A DNA stretch of 34,480 bases. Source: Peptoniphilaceae bacterium. Its GTDB lineage: Bacteria; Bacillota; Clostridia; Tissierellales; Peptoniphilaceae. This document shows positions 16,411 to 25,689 of the stretch, in pieces (position 1 is the first letter of the stretch; each line of letters opens with the position of its first letter). The stretch lies in assembly GCA_022769085.1 (NCBI GenBank), contig JALEKO010000045.1, forward strand, positions 1-34,480, written 5' to 3'. Made by a program: the position numbers and the translations under genes. The notes under the pieces were generated by a model. It did no database searches. It had not been told where the DNA came from and saw nothing but the letters and a program-made list of their open reading frames with translations.

Positions 16411-17775
16411 TTAATTAATATTTAATCCTTTAAGATATGCTTTATAAGATGGTTTTTCACTTAGGTCTACATCTTGAATTTTTATATAATCTCCTTTTTT
16501 AATATCATTTTTTAGTTTCATTCCATTAAGTAAATAAAATGGAGCTACATCTCTAGCTTCAGATACTTCTAATAATGCTGGTATAACTCCATCAATTGAA
16601 TGATGATGCCCAGAAACTCTCAATATGTCACCTTTATTAAAATTTTTGTCTGCATAAGCAGCCATAACTGAAACTTGTTTACATTCTTTGTGAGTTCCAA
16701 TTCCTTTAATATCTCCTAAAAGTATACTTATTGGTGTTTCAAGACCCATTATGTGAAAAGGATTATATAAACAAGCATATTTTCCATTTTTACTTACTAT
16801 ATGACCTTTTGATCTCATCATATCCCAAGATTTTTCATTTTGGCACTCTACAATTACAAATACTCCACCAGCAAAACTTGCTTCATCTTTTTCACGCAAT
16901 TGAAAAAATACATCTACAACATTTGTATCTTTTAAAATTCCACCATCTTTTTCTGGTATAAGAACATCCGCAAGTTCAGATGTCTTAATGATAGGATAAT
17001 TTAAATATTTATCAGATGCTTTAAAACCTGTAATGTTTGAGACAAGATTCATCTCACATAAATCAGCAGAAATAATATTAATGTAATCTTTTAGTAGCTT
17101 TTTTCTACCATTTAGTGTTTTAATTCCTTCGTATCTCCAATATTTTAGCATTTCAGGCATATCTTCAAATTTTTCAGATCCATCTGTATATGTTATTTTT
17201 CCATTTTCTCTATCCCATACAAAATCATATTCACTAGATTTACCTATTGCAATTACCTTAAATCCATTTATTTTTGCCCATGAATATAAATCAATCGCAT
17301 TTCTTGGTTGATCTCCATTTACTAAACTGTAAACGGTATTATTATCACTTGCTAATTTATTTAAGTATGGACCGCATACACTATCTGTTTCTTTTGAAAC
17401 CATATATACATTAATATTATTTTTAAGTGCAAATTCTGATGCAGATAATCCCAATTCAACATTTCCAGTGCATTCTATAAAAGAAGTAATTCCACTTTGA
17501 ATAAGAATTTTATAATCAGTTGTGATAACAATATCATCGTCATTCAAATTAGAAATTTCTTCAATGTTATTTAATTCTTTAATTTTTTCATTGGGATATC
17601 CCATTTCTAACAATATATTCCTACAATCTTCTATAGACCTTGAAGAAATTGCTCTTAATTTAATTTTTTCTACATTTTTAATTTGAGATAAAACAGTAAG
17701 TCCATATCCTTTTGTGGCACCAATTATACCAACTTTTACTTCTTTTTTTTCTGTAAAAAAATGTGTATAATCCAT
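16411..17775 (-). CDS. NAD(P)-dependent oxidoreductase with C-terminal SAF domain (COG4091-like)
   Basis: A 454-residue two-domain protein. It starts with a Rossmann dinucleotide-binding segment (KVGIIGATKGYGLTVLSQI, then ISSRS after the second strand). A catalytic-type middle follows (FIECTGNVELGLSASEFAL, YSLVNGDQPRNAIDLY). Near residue 390 it enters a SAF domain (PFYLLNGMKLKNDIKKGDYIKIQDVDL). This is the layout of proteins labelled predicted homoserine dehydrogenase with SAF domain. A role in homoserine metabolism is unlikely here. As the promoter-proximal gene of the acid-sugar operon it probably oxidises the acid sugar to the 3-oxo acid used by the kinase, replacing the beta-hydroxyacid dehydrogenase of known clusters. 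Reaction and substrate are inferred. The ATG follows GGGAG at 5 nt. Confidence 0.78.
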   Translation of the reverse strand: MDYTHFFTEKKEVKVGIIGATKGYGLTVLSQIKNVEKIKLRAISSRSIEDCRNILLEMGYPNEKIKELNNIEEISNLNDDDIVITTDYKILIQSGITSFIECTGNVELGLSASEFALKNNINVYMVSKETDSVCGPYLNKLASDNNTVYSLVNGDQPRNAIDLYSWAKINGFKVIAIGKSSEYDFVWDRENGKITYTDGSEKFEDMPEMLKYWRYEGIKTLNGRKKLLKDYINIISADLCEMNLVSNITGFKASDKYLNYPIIKTSELADVLIPEKDGGILKDTNVVDVFFQLREKDEASFAGGVFVIVECQNEKSWDMMRSKGHIVSKNGKYACLYNPFHIMGLETPISILLGDIKGIGTHKECKQVSVMAAYADKNFNKGDILRVSGHHHSIDGVIPALLEVSEARDVAPFYLLNGMKLKNDIKKGDYIKIQDVDLSEKPSYKAYLKGLNIN

Positions 17776-17807
17776 TATTTCTCCCTCTATTTAATTTATA
17801 AATACCT

Positions 17808-17819
17808 TATGTATACATA
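17808..17819. promoter_or_regulatory. Candidate GntR/FCD operator in the divergent intergenic region
   Basis: TATGTATACATA is a perfect 12-bp palindrome with the GTATAC core common in operators of FCD-type GntR regulators. It lies just downstream of the predicted start of the acid-sugar operon. A TTGTAT / ATACAA pair (17820-17825 and 17835-17840) beside it could add a second site. Confidence 0.6.
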
Positions 17820-17831
17820 TTGTATATTTTT

Positions 17832-17860
17832 ATAATACAACGTTTTCAATTATAAGTCAA
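17832..17860 (-). promoter_or_regulatory. Promoter of the acid-sugar operon (TTGACT-17-TATTAT)
   Basis: On the minus strand, -35 TTGACT at 17860-17855 and -10 TATTAT at 17837-17832 are 17 bp apart. The predicted start near 17825 gives a leader of about 50 nt. The spacer holds TGAAAACGTTGTA, half of which fits a CcpA cre site. Confidence 0.7.
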
Positions 17861-17898
17861 ATATTTTTTATGATATAATAAATAAAAGGAGTTTACAG

Positions 17899-18537
17899 AT
17901 GAAAGAACGAATGAGCATGAAAGATCTAGCATATGAATTCATAAAAAATAAAATAATTAATAATGAATTCAAGTCTGGACAATATCTTGAAGAAAAGATG
18001 TTATGCGAAATGATAGGAGTTAGTCGTACACCTGTTAGAGAAGCAGTTAGCCTTTTAGAAAGCGAAGGATTTGTCACTTCAAAAGCAAATAAAGGAATTT
18101 TTGTTTCTACTTTAGATATGAAAACTTCTAAAGAATTATTCCAAGCAAGAGCTTACATTGAACCAATAATACTTGAACTTGCATGGAAAAATTTAGAAAC
18201 AGATAAATTAGAAAAATTTATTATTGATACTAAAGATTTTATTAAAAATAAAGATTATAAATCGTTGAATGAAATAGATTATGAATTTCATAACTATATA
18301 AATTCATGTTGCAATAATACTGTCTTACTTAATATTTCTTATAGACTTCAAGACCAATTTCAAAGAGTTAGAACTCTAAATTATTATGATGATCAAAGAA
18401 TTGAAGGTGGTGCTTATGAACATTTAGATATAATAAAACTTATAAAACAAAATAAACTAGACGAAGCTAAAGTAGCTATGAAGAATCATGTGTACAGTAC
18501 ACAAACTTATTTTTTTATGAGCTTTTTCAAAGAATAA
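17899..18537 (+). CDS. GntR-family transcriptional regulator, FCD subfamily
   Basis: A 212-residue regulator transcribed divergently from the acid-sugar operon, hence its likely local repressor. Residues about 8-70 form the winged helix-turn-helix with the family signature LCEMIGVSRTPVREAVSLLESEG. The rest is an all-helical FCD effector domain with metal-ligand residues in place: Asp-x3-His in DYEFHNY, His in YEHLDII and His in KNHVYS. Such domains bind carboxylates, often through a divalent metal, which suits an acid-sugar inducer. The ATG at 17899 follows AAAGGAG at 8 nt. A palindrome of FCD-operator type lies in the shared intergenic region. A strong terminator follows the stop. Confidence 0.9.
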   Translation: MKERMSMKDLAYEFIKNKIINNEFKSGQYLEEKMLCEMIGVSRTPVREAVSLLESEGFVTSKANKGIFVSTLDMKTSKELFQARAYIEPIILELAWKNLETDKLEKFIIDTKDFIKNKDYKSLNEIDYEFHNYINSCCNNTVLLNISYRLQDQFQRVRTLNYYDDQRIEGGAYEHLDIIKLIKQNKLDEAKVAMKNHVYSTQTYFFMSFFKE

Positions 18538-18546
18538 AAATCAAAA

Positions 18547-18595
18547 AAAATTGCCATTATATAATTTAAATTTTTAAACTTATAATGGCAATTTT
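18547..18595 (+). terminator. Terminator after the GntR gene
   Basis: 15-nt perfect arms AAAATTGCCATTATA and TATAATGGCAATTTT with a 19-nt loop, followed by T-rich sequence on the plus strand, 9 nt past the stop. Confidence 0.85.
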
Positions 18596-18680
18596 AATTT
18601 TTTCTTTTTTAATTTATTTTTTATTTTTGACACATTGTCGTTTTTAACACCTCATTATTCTACCAATTAAAAAATATAAA

Positions 18681-18715
18681 AATCGGCATAAAAGAATTAA
18701 ATTTTTATGCCGATT
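18681..18715 (-). terminator. Terminator after leuS
   Basis: AATCGGCATAAAA pairs with TTTTATGCCGATT around a short A/T loop. On the minus strand a T-rich run follows. It lies about 30 nt past the leuS stop. A second small hairpin (TAAGTGAA / TTCACTTA, 18721-18748) overlaps the stop region. It ends the division/synthetase unit opposite the convergent GntR gene. Confidence 0.8.
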
Positions 18716-18745
18716 AAATCTAAGTGAAATAAATTAAAAATTCAC

Positions 18746-21157
18746 TTATTTTATTACAAAATTCAGTATTTTCTTAGGAACAAAAATAACCTTTACTATT
18801 TCTTTTCCTTCAATATATTTTTTTATATTTTCTTGATTTTCAGCTTCTTCTACTGCATCCTCCTGATCAGCATCTTTATCAAGATCAATTGTAGCTCTTA
18901 CTTTTCCATTGATTTGAACAGCCATTTTGTATTTATCAAAATGTAATTTACTTTCATCAACTTCAGGCCATTTAGTTTCATGCAAATAACCATCAAATCC
19001 AGCTTCTTGCCACATTTCTTCTGTAATATGTGGAGCTACCGGGTTAAGCAAAATCAAATAAGTTTGTAAATCTTTTTTTGTTATGTGTCCTAAACTTCTC
19101 ATTTCATTAAGAAGCTCCATTAATGCAGAAATAGCAGTATTGAATTTTAAGTTTTCAAAATCATCACTTACTTTTTTTATAGTTTGATTGATTTTTATTT
19201 CAAGTTCTTTAGAATAATTATCATTTACATCATCTTGCAATAAATCATATAAGTTATAAACTCTTTCAAGATATCTTCTAATTCCTTTTACTCCTGTTTC
19301 ACTCCAAGGAGCAGCTTGTTCAAAATCTCCTATAAACATTTCATAAGTTCTTAATGTATCTGCACCATAATCTCTTACAATATCGTCTGGATTTACAACA
19401 TTTCCTCTGGATTTACTCATCTTTTGATGGTCACTTCCTAAAATCATTCCATGACTTGTTCTCTTTTTATAAGGTTCTTTTGTAGGTGCAACTCCTATAT
19501 CATACAAAAATTTATACCAAAATCTTGAGTATAAAAGATGAAGTGTAGTATGTTCCATTCCACCATTATACCAATCAACTGGAAGCCAGTAATTTAAATC
19601 TTCCTTACTTGCTAAAAAGTTTTTATTATTAGGATCGGTATATCTCATAAAATACCATGAAGAACCTGCCCATTGCGGCATTGTATCAGTTTCTCTTAAA
19701 GACTTTATTCCAGATTTACTTGTTGTATCTAACCATTGAGTCATTTTAGAAAGAGGACTTTTACCGTCATCAGTAGGTTCATAATTATCAACTTCTGGTA
19801 AAGTTAACGGTAAGTCTTTTTCATCTAAAGGACTCCACCCTTCTTTATCATTATAAATCATTGGAATTGGCTCTCCCCAATATCTTTGTCTTGAAAATAC
19901 CCAGTCTCTTAATTTGAAATTTTTTGTTGCTTTTCCAATATTTCTTTTTGTAACTTCATCTATAATTTTTTTCTTTGCATCTTCAATACTTAATCCGTTC
20001 AAAAATCCTGAATTTATCATTTTTCCTTTATTAGTTGCAATTGAAGGTATAGATTCATCTCCGTTTTCAATTACTTTTACTATTGGCATATTGAATTTTG
20101 ATGCAAATTCATAATCTCTTGTATCATGAGCAGGTACTGCCATTATTGCACCTGTACCATATGAAGTAAGAACATAGTCAGAAATCCAAATTGGGATTTC
20201 TTTTTCTGTAAATGGGTTAACTGCACAAATTCCTTCTAGTTTTACTCCAGTTTTTTCCTTATTAAGCTCTGATCTTTCAAGCTCAGATTTTTTATTTGCT
20301 TTTTGCTGATAAATTCTTACTTCTTCAATATTTTTTATATCATCTTTATAATTTTCAATTAAATCATGTTCTGGTGCTATTACCATATATGTTGCACCAA
20401 AAATTGTATCAGGACGTGTTGTATAAACTGTAAGTTTATCATCTTTTCCAGAAATTTTAAAATCAATATTTGCTCCAAAACTTCTTCCAATCCAATTAAC
20501 TTGTTGAGCTACTATTCTATCTTCAAAATCAAGATCTTTTAAATCATCAATTAATCTATCAGCATATTCAGTAATTTTAAGCATCCATTGTGTATGGTTT
20601 CTTCTTACAACTTCTGTACCACATCTTTCACATTTTCCATCAACTACTTCTTCATTAGCTAAAACAACTTTATCATGTGGACACCAATTTACAGGAACAT
20701 TTTTTTTATAAGCAAGACCGTGTTTATATAATTGTAAAAATATCCATTGAGTCCATTTATAATAATTTGGATCTGTAGTATTAACTTCTCTATCCCAATC
20801 AAAAGAAAATCCGATTGATTTCATTTGTTCTTTAAAACGAGCAATATTTTTTTCAGTGACTTTAGCAGGATGAACATGATTTTTTATAGCATAGTTTTCT
20901 GTTGGAAGCCCAAAAGCATCCCATCCTATAGGAAATAGTACATTATATCCTTCAAGTCTTCTTTTTCTTGCGATTATATCCATTGCAGTATATGGTCTAG
21001 GATGACCAACATGAAGTCCCTGACCTGATGGATATGGGAATTCTATTAAAGCATAATATTTCGGAAGCGAAAAATCTTCTAAAGCTTTAAATGTTTTATT
21101 TTCATACCAATATTTTTGCCATTTTTTCTCTATTTTATTCGGATTATATTCTCTCAA
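18746..21157 (-). CDS. leuS: Leucyl-tRNA synthetase
   Basis: Charges tRNA-Leu with leucine. The 803-residue class I synthetase has the HIGH motif as HVGH (residues 49-52, [12 protein letters not shown]) and the KMSKS motif at 579 ([11 protein letters not shown]). The CP1 editing domain carries [19 protein letters not shown] and [18 protein letters not shown]. Zinc-type cysteines in NWCPHDKVV and GKCERCGTE, the catalytic-site segment [14 protein letters not shown], an anticodon-binding helical domain and a C-terminal domain ([14 protein letters not shown]) are also present. Length is normal for the bacterial type. The start is a TTG (21157) with AGGAG about 7 nt upstream; the first residues [13 protein letters not shown] match the usual N-terminus. 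It follows asnS by 10 nt. Confidence 0.97.
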   Translation of the reverse strand: MREYNPNKIEKKWQKYWYENKTFKALEDFSLPKYYALIEFPYPSGQGLHVGHPRPYTAMDIIARKRRLEGYNVLFPIGWDAFGLPTENYAIKNHVHPAKVTEKNIARFKEQMKSIGFSFDWDREVNTTDPNYYKWTQWIFLQLYKHGLAYKKNVPVNWCPHDKVVLANEEVVDGKCERCGTEVVRRNHTQWMLKITEYADRLIDDLKDLDFEDRIVAQQVNWIGRSFGANIDFKISGKDDKLTVYTTRPDTIFGATYMVIAPEHDLIENYKDDIKNIEEVRIYQQKANKKSELERSELNKEKTGVKLEGICAVNPFTEKEIPIWISDYVLTSYGTGAIMAVPAHDTRDYEFASKFNMPIVKVIENGDESIPSIATNKGKMINSGFLNGLSIEDAKKKIIDEVTKRNIGKATKNFKLRDWVFSRQRYWGEPIPMIYNDKEGWSPLDEKDLPLTLPEVDNYEPTDDGKSPLSKMTQWLDTTSKSGIKSLRETDTMPQWAGSSWYFMRYTDPNNKNFLASKEDLNYWLPVDWYNGGMEHTTLHLLYSRFWYKFLYDIGVAPTKEPYKKRTSHGMILGSDHQKMSKSRGNVVNPDDIVRDYGADTLRTYEMFIGDFEQAAPWSETGVKGIRRYLERVYNLYDLLQDDVNDNYSKELEIKINQTIKKVSDDFENLKFNTAISALMELLNEMRSLGHITKKDLQTYLILLNPVAPHITEEMWQEAGFDGYLHETKWPEVDESKLHFDKYKMAVQINGKVRATIDLDKDADQEDAVEEAENQENIKKYIEGKEIVKVIFVPKKILNFVIK

Positions 21158-21167
21158 TTTTTAACTC

Positions 21168-22556
21168 CTAATTTTTCTTTGAAAATTGATTTACTGTTCT
21201 AGGGTATGGTATTGAGTCTCTTATATTTTTAATTCCTGTAAGATACATTACAGCTCTTTCAAACCCAAGACCATATCCACCATGTTTCACACTTCCAAAA
21301 CGTCTTAAATCAAGGTAATTTTTATATTCTTCTTCATTCATTCCTTTTTCTTTTAAAATATCTTTAAGAACATCAAGTCTTTCCTCTCTTTGACTTGCTC
21401 CTATAAGTTCTCCAACTCCTGGAACTAAAAGGTCAGCTGCTGCAACAGTCTTTCCATCATCATTTCTTCTCATATAAAAAGCTTTTATTTCTTTTGGATA
21501 ATCTGTTACAAAACACGGTCCTTTTACAATTTGCTCTGAAATATACCTTTCATGTTCAGTTTGAAGATCCATTCCCCATTCTACCGGAAATTCAAAATCA
21601 ACTTTTGCATCTTTTAGATAATTTATTGCATCAGTGTATGAAATTCGTGAAAATTTTGAATCTCTTACAAATTCTAATCTTTCTATAAGAGAAGGATCTA
21701 CATTATTATTTAAATATTCTATTTCATCTTTACAATTTTCAAGCACATAAGAAATAATACTTTTTAACATTTCTTCACCAGAGTCCATTACGTCAGAAAG
21801 ATCTGCAAAAGCAATTTCAGGTTCAACCATCCAAAATTCTGCAGCATGTCTTGGAGTGTTTGAATCTTCTGCTCTAAATGTAGGACCAAATGTATAAACC
21901 TTACCAAATGCCATTGCAAAATCCTCTGCTTCTAACTGACCAGAAACTGTTAAATGTGAATGCTTTGAGAAGAAATCTTTTGAATAATCAATTTTACCAT
22001 CTTCTTTAAGTGGTAAATTATCATCTGTCAATGTAGTTATAGTAAACATTTCTCCTGCACCTTCTGCATCACTTGATGTTACAATAGGTGTATTAACGTA
22101 AACAAATCCTTTTTCTTGAAAAAATTTGTGTATTGCAAATGCTAATGTACTTCTAACTTTAAATACAGACCTGAATGTATTTGTTCTAACTCTTAGATGT
22201 GGTATTGTTCTTAAATATTCAAGGCTTAGCTCTTTTTTTTGTACAGGGAAAGTATCATCGCTTTCTCCTAAAATCTCAACAAAATTTGCCTGTATTTCAA
22301 ATGGTTGTTTTGCTTTTGGAGTTATTACAAATTTTCCTTTTATTTTAAGACTTGTTGATAAATATGCCTTAGAAATTTCTACAAAATTTTCAAGTTCTTT
22401 TGATACTACAACTTGTATATTTTTAAAATCGGATCCATCATTAAGTTCAATAAAACCAACATTTTTTGAAAATCTAGATTGTCTAATCCAACCACTAATT
22501 TCTACTTCTTTTTCATTCAATTCATCTTGTTTTTGAAATAATTCTTTTATTTCCAT
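21168..22556 (-). CDS. asnS: Asparaginyl-tRNA synthetase
   Basis: Charges tRNA-Asn directly with asparagine. The 462-residue class II synthetase has an N-terminal OB-fold anticodon-binding domain ([26 protein letters not shown]). Motif 2 is [25 protein letters not shown] and motif 3 is [15 protein letters not shown]. The AEFWMVEPE form and length favour AsnRS over AspRS. Its presence implies the organism need not rely only on the GatCAB transamidation route for Asn-tRNA. It shares one base with the rarA stop and lies directly before leuS, forming rarA-asnS-leuS. Confidence 0.96.
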   Translation of the reverse strand: MEIKELFQKQDELNEKEVEISGWIRQSRFSKNVGFIELNDGSDFKNIQVVVSKELENFVEISKAYLSTSLKIKGKFVITPKAKQPFEIQANFVEILGESDDTFPVQKKELSLEYLRTIPHLRVRTNTFRSVFKVRSTLAFAIHKFFQEKGFVYVNTPIVTSSDAEGAGEMFTITTLTDDNLPLKEDGKIDYSKDFFSKHSHLTVSGQLEAEDFAMAFGKVYTFGPTFRAEDSNTPRHAAEFWMVEPEIAFADLSDVMDSGEEMLKSIISYVLENCKDEIEYLNNNVDPSLIERLEFVRDSKFSRISYTDAINYLKDAKVDFEFPVEWGMDLQTEHERYISEQIVKGPCFVTDYPKEIKAFYMRRNDDGKTVAAADLLVPGVGELIGASQREERLDVLKDILKEKGMNEEEYKNYLDLRRFGSVKHGGYGLGFERAVMYLTGIKNIRDSIPYPRTVNQFSKKN

Positions 22557-23878
22557 TATTTCTCCTTTTTTTCAAAATAATTTATTTTTTTTAAATACTC
22601 ATTTATCTTCTCTTCATATCCTATTTCTTTTGGTTTATAAAAAGATTTATGGATATATTCATCTGGTAAATAATCCTGATCAACATATCCACCAAAATCG
22701 TGCGGATATTTATATTTATCTTTTACAATTTTATTAGATTCTTTATAGTGACTATCTTTTAATTTGTTTGGAACTTCTCCCAATCTTTCGTTTTTTACAA
22801 AATTTATTGCTTTATCTATTGCCACATATGCAGAATTACTTTTTAAAGATGTAGAAAGATAAATTACAGTTTGTGCCAAAATTATTCTTGCTTCAGGCAT
22901 ACCTATTTTTTCTATTGCATTAAAACAACTTTCTGCAAGTATTAAAGCCATTGGATTTGCATTTCCTATATCTTCAGAAGCTAAAATAACAAGTCTTCTA
23001 GCTATAAATTTTATATCTTCACCAGACTCTAACATTAAAGCTAAGTAATAAAGTGAAGCATCAGGATCACTTCCTCTTATTGATTTAATTAGAGCTGAGA
23101 TTGTATCATAATGGGATGTTGCATTTTTATCATATACATAAAGTTTTTTTTGAATGGAATTTTCAATTGTATCACTTTCGATTTCTATTGTACCATTATT
23201 TTCTTTTTCTGAAAATACAGCTATTTCAAGTGCATTTAACAGTGATCTTGAATCTCCATTAGAATATTTTATAAGTTTCTTTCTTGCTTCATCTGAAATT
23301 TTAATGTCTAATTTAGAAAATATTTTATCTTTTTTTAAAGCGTTATTGATTATTTCGTTTAGTGAAGATTCATTTAGTGGTTTAAATTCAAATACGTACA
23401 TCCTCGAAATTAATGCTTTATTAACTTCGAAATATGGATTTTCAGTTGTAGCTCCTATTAAAATAATAGTTCCATTTTCTACAAATGGAAGAAGATAGTC
23501 TTGCTGAGATTTATTAAATCTATGAATCTCATCAATAAATAAAATTGTTTTTTTGTTATCATATGATAAATTTTCTTCTGCAATTTTTATTTTATTTTTT
23601 ACATCATTTATTCCTGATGATACCGCAGATATTTTTTCAAAATTCATTTTAGTTGTTTTAGAAATTATACTAGCAAGAGTTGTCTTACCAACTCCTGGTG
23701 GTCCATAAAAAATCATTGAATAAATTCTATCTGCTTTTATCATTCTGTTAATAATTTTTCCACCACCTGTTAAATGATTTTGTCCAAAAAAATCATCTAA
23801 ATTTTCAGGTCTCATTCTATCTGCAAGTGGTTTTGATTTTTCAAGTTCTCTTTCTTTATTTAGATCAAATAAATTCAT
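22556..23878 (-). CDS. rarA: Replication-associated recombination protein A (AAA+ ATPase)
   Basis: A 440-residue AAA+ ATPase of the RarA/MgsA/WRNIP1 family, acting at stalled replication forks. [20 protein letters not shown] is the family N-terminus. Walker [10 protein letters not shown] is at 59-67 and Walker B in [17 protein letters not shown]. Sensor region [20 protein letters not shown] and C-terminal [21 protein letters not shown] and [17 protein letters not shown] are characteristic. It is separated from nrdR by a short hairpin whose T-run touches its ribosome site (AGGTGA). It overlaps asnS by one base. Confidence 0.95.
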   Translation of the reverse strand: MNLFDLNKERELEKSKPLADRMRPENLDDFFGQNHLTGGGKIINRMIKADRIYSMIFYGPPGVGKTTLASIISKTTKMNFEKISAVSSGINDVKNKIKIAEENLSYDNKKTILFIDEIHRFNKSQQDYLLPFVENGTIILIGATTENPYFEVNKALISRMYVFEFKPLNESSLNEIINNALKKDKIFSKLDIKISDEARKKLIKYSNGDSRSLLNALEIAVFSEKENNGTIEIESDTIENSIQKKLYVYDKNATSHYDTISALIKSIRGSDPDASLYYLALMLESGEDIKFIARRLVILASEDIGNANPMALILAESCFNAIEKIGMPEARIILAQTVIYLSTSLKSNSAYVAIDKAINFVKNERLGEVPNKLKDSHYKESNKIVKDKYKYPHDFGGYVDQDYLPDEYIHKSFYKPKEIGYEEKINEYLKKINYFEKKEK

Positions 23879-23888
23879 AATTCACCTA

Positions 23889-23916
23889 AAAAAGACTACT
23901 CATGCGAATAGCCTTT
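23889..23916 (-). terminator. Hairpin between nrdR and rarA, weak terminator
   Basis: On the minus strand, AAAGGCTA and TAGTCTTT pair (one G-U wobble) around a 10-nt loop and run into TTTTTT. The rarA AGGTGA ribosome site follows at once. It would reduce rather than abolish downstream transcription. Confidence 0.6.
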
Positions 23917-23923
23917 ATTAATT

Positions 23924-24382
23924 CTAGTCATCATCCTTTTTCAACTTTTTTATTTCCTTGTAAAAAGAATCAACATCTTTAAATTCTCTATAAACTGACG
24001 CAAATCTCACATAAGAAACTTGGTCTAATTTCCTTAGTTTATTCATAACAAGTTTACCTATTTCAGTACTTGGTATTTCTTTTTTATCTGTCGCATTAAG
24101 TTCATTTTCAATCTCTTCAACAATATTTTCTACCTGGGATATACTGACAGGTCTTTTTTCAGTAGATTTTAATATTCCGTTAACAATTTTATTTTTATCA
24201 AATTTTTGTCTGGTATTATCCTTTTTAATTACTATTAACGTGTTATCTTCATATCGTTCATAAGTTGAAAATCTTTTTTTACAATTTTCACATTTTCTCC
24301 TTCGTCTAATGACTTTATCATCATCAGTACTCCTGGAGTCTATTACTCTTGTATCTTTTGAATTACAGTAAGGACATCTCAT
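23924..24382 (-). CDS. nrdR: Transcriptional repressor NrdR
   Basis: A nucleotide-sensing repressor of ribonucleotide reductase genes. The 152-residue protein has an N-terminal zinc ribbon with Cys3, Cys6, Cys31 and Cys34 (MRCPYCNSKDTRVIDSR and RKCENCKKRFSTYER). An ATP-cone domain follows (IKKDNTRQKFDKNKIVNGILKS to YVRFASVYREFKDVDSF). Length and motifs are canonical. No nrd gene or clear NrdR box is in the window, so its targets are elsewhere. It is 3 nt from ftsZ and likely co-transcribed with it, a linkage also seen in other Firmicutes. Confidence 0.96.
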   Translation of the reverse strand: MRCPYCNSKDTRVIDSRSTDDDKVIRRRRKCENCKKRFSTYERYEDNTLIVIKKDNTRQKFDKNKIVNGILKSTEKRPVSISQVENIVEEIENELNATDKKEIPSTEIGKLVMNKLRKLDQVSYVRFASVYREFKDVDSFYKEIKKLKKDDD

Positions 24383-24385
24383 TTA

Positions 24386-25468
24386 TTATTTTAAAAAATC
24401 AGGAAGATCAAAATCTAAAGGATCTGATTTTGATGTGCTACTATTAGATGATGTAGTATTATTTGATTTTTTAGATGATGAAATATTTTCAAGCGGATCA
24501 ATTTGTTTTTGACCTTCGTCAAACCCTGTTGCAATAACTGTTATTTTAATATCATCACCTAAAGATTCGTCAATTCCAACCCCAAAAATAATATTTGCAT
24601 CGTCATCAACATGTTCTCTTATTAATTCAGCAGCATCTGTTGCTTCCATCAAACCAACTTCTGACGCTGTAACATTTAATAAAACTGCTTTTGCTCCTTC
24701 TATTGAAGTTTCTAAAAGTGGTGAATTAATAGCAGCTTTTGCAGCATCAATTGCTCTATTTTCACCATTTGATTTACCAATGCCCATATGTGCAATTCCC
24801 TGATCACTCATTATGCTCTTAACATCAGCAAAATCTAAATTTATTATATTTGGTTTTGATATAAGTTCTGAAATACCAGAAATGCCATCCATTAGAACTT
24901 GATCAGCCATTTCAAAAGCTTCAATCATACTTGTTCTTTTTTCTACCATTTGTAGTAGCTTATCATTTGGAATTGTAATAAGTGTATCTACACTTTCTTT
25001 TAAATTTTCTATTCCTTCTTCAGCATTTAGTGCTCTTTTCTTTCCTTCAAAGGTAAATGGCTTTGTTACAACTCCTACAGTTAATATGCCAAGTTCTTTT
25101 GCAACTTGAGCTACAACTGGAGCAGCTCCTGTTCCTGTTCCGCCACCCATTCCAGCAGTGATAAATACCATGTCAGCTCCTTCAATAGAATCTTGAATTT
25201 CATTCTTTGATTCTTCAGCTGCTTTCATTCCAACTTCTGGTTTTGCACCTGCTCCAAGACCTTTTGTAAGTTTTTCTCCGATTTGTAATTTTTTATCTGC
25301 GTTTGACCCTTTCAATGCTTGTAAATCTGTATTTACAGCAATAAATTCAACTCCAGATAATCCATTATCTCTCATTCTACCGATGGCATTATTTCCACCG
25401 CCACCAACACCTATAACTTTTATTTTAGCAAAATTGCTATCATCTAATTCGATATTATAGTTTGCCAT
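24386..25468 (-). CDS. ftsZ: Cell division protein FtsZ
   Basis: The tubulin-like GTPase that forms the division ring. The 360-residue protein has [17 protein letters not shown], the GTP signature [10 protein letters not shown] at 108-117, and [17 protein letters not shown] Ser/Asn-rich linker follows at about 325-345 and a C-terminal partner-binding peptide [12 protein letters not shown]. The ATG follows GGGGGA. It is separated from murG by 221 nt with no gene, and no ftsA or ftsQ/divIB precedes it as would be usual. An own promoter in that gap is likely but I could not fix one convincingly. Confidence 0.97.
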   Translation of the reverse strand: MANYNIELDDSNFAKIKVIGVGGGGNNAIGRMRDNGLSGVEFIAVNTDLQALKGSNADKKLQIGEKLTKGLGAGAKPEVGMKAAEESKNEIQDSIEGADMVFITAGMGGGTGTGAAPVVAQVAKELGILTVGVVTKPFTFEGKKRALNAEEGIENLKESVDTLITIPNDKLLQMVEKRTSMIEAFEMADQVLMDGISGISELISKPNIINLDFADVKSIMSDQGIAHMGIGKSNGENRAIDAAKAAINSPLLETSIEGAKAVLLNVTASEVGLMEATDAAELIREHVDDDANIIFGVGIDESLGDDIKITVIATGFDEGQKQIDPLENISSSKKSNNTTSSNSSTSKSDPLDFDLPDFLK

Positions 25469-25689
25469 TTTATCCCCCTGTTCATATCATTATTTAAAAT
25501 TGAGATTGATAAAGAACTGCCTCTTTTTGTTATGTATTATTTTTAATACATATGTAAAACTAATATTACCAAAATCACAAATAATTATGTTTATATCACT
25601 ACATACTATACCTATAGAGTGTTATATTTCAAAGTTGTTGTAGGATTAAAATATCTTAAATATACATTTTAAATTAGTGTCATATAATA

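Noticed and set aside
16411-17775. Homoserine dehydrogenase of the threonine/methionine pathway
   Set aside because: The SAF domain, atypical cofactor loop and acid-sugar gene neighbours argue against it.
22126-22536. 136-residue plus-strand frame opposite asnS
   Set aside because: Antisense shadow of a conserved synthetase; no family match.
23154-23498. 114-residue plus-strand frame opposite rarA
   Set aside because: Antisense shadow of the AAA+ protein; Ser/Phe-rich as expected from reversed AT-rich codons.
25469-25689. Small gene (for example a divIB remnant) between murG and ftsZ
   Set aside because: No frame with a start and ribosome site on the minus strand; the region looks like leader DNA only.
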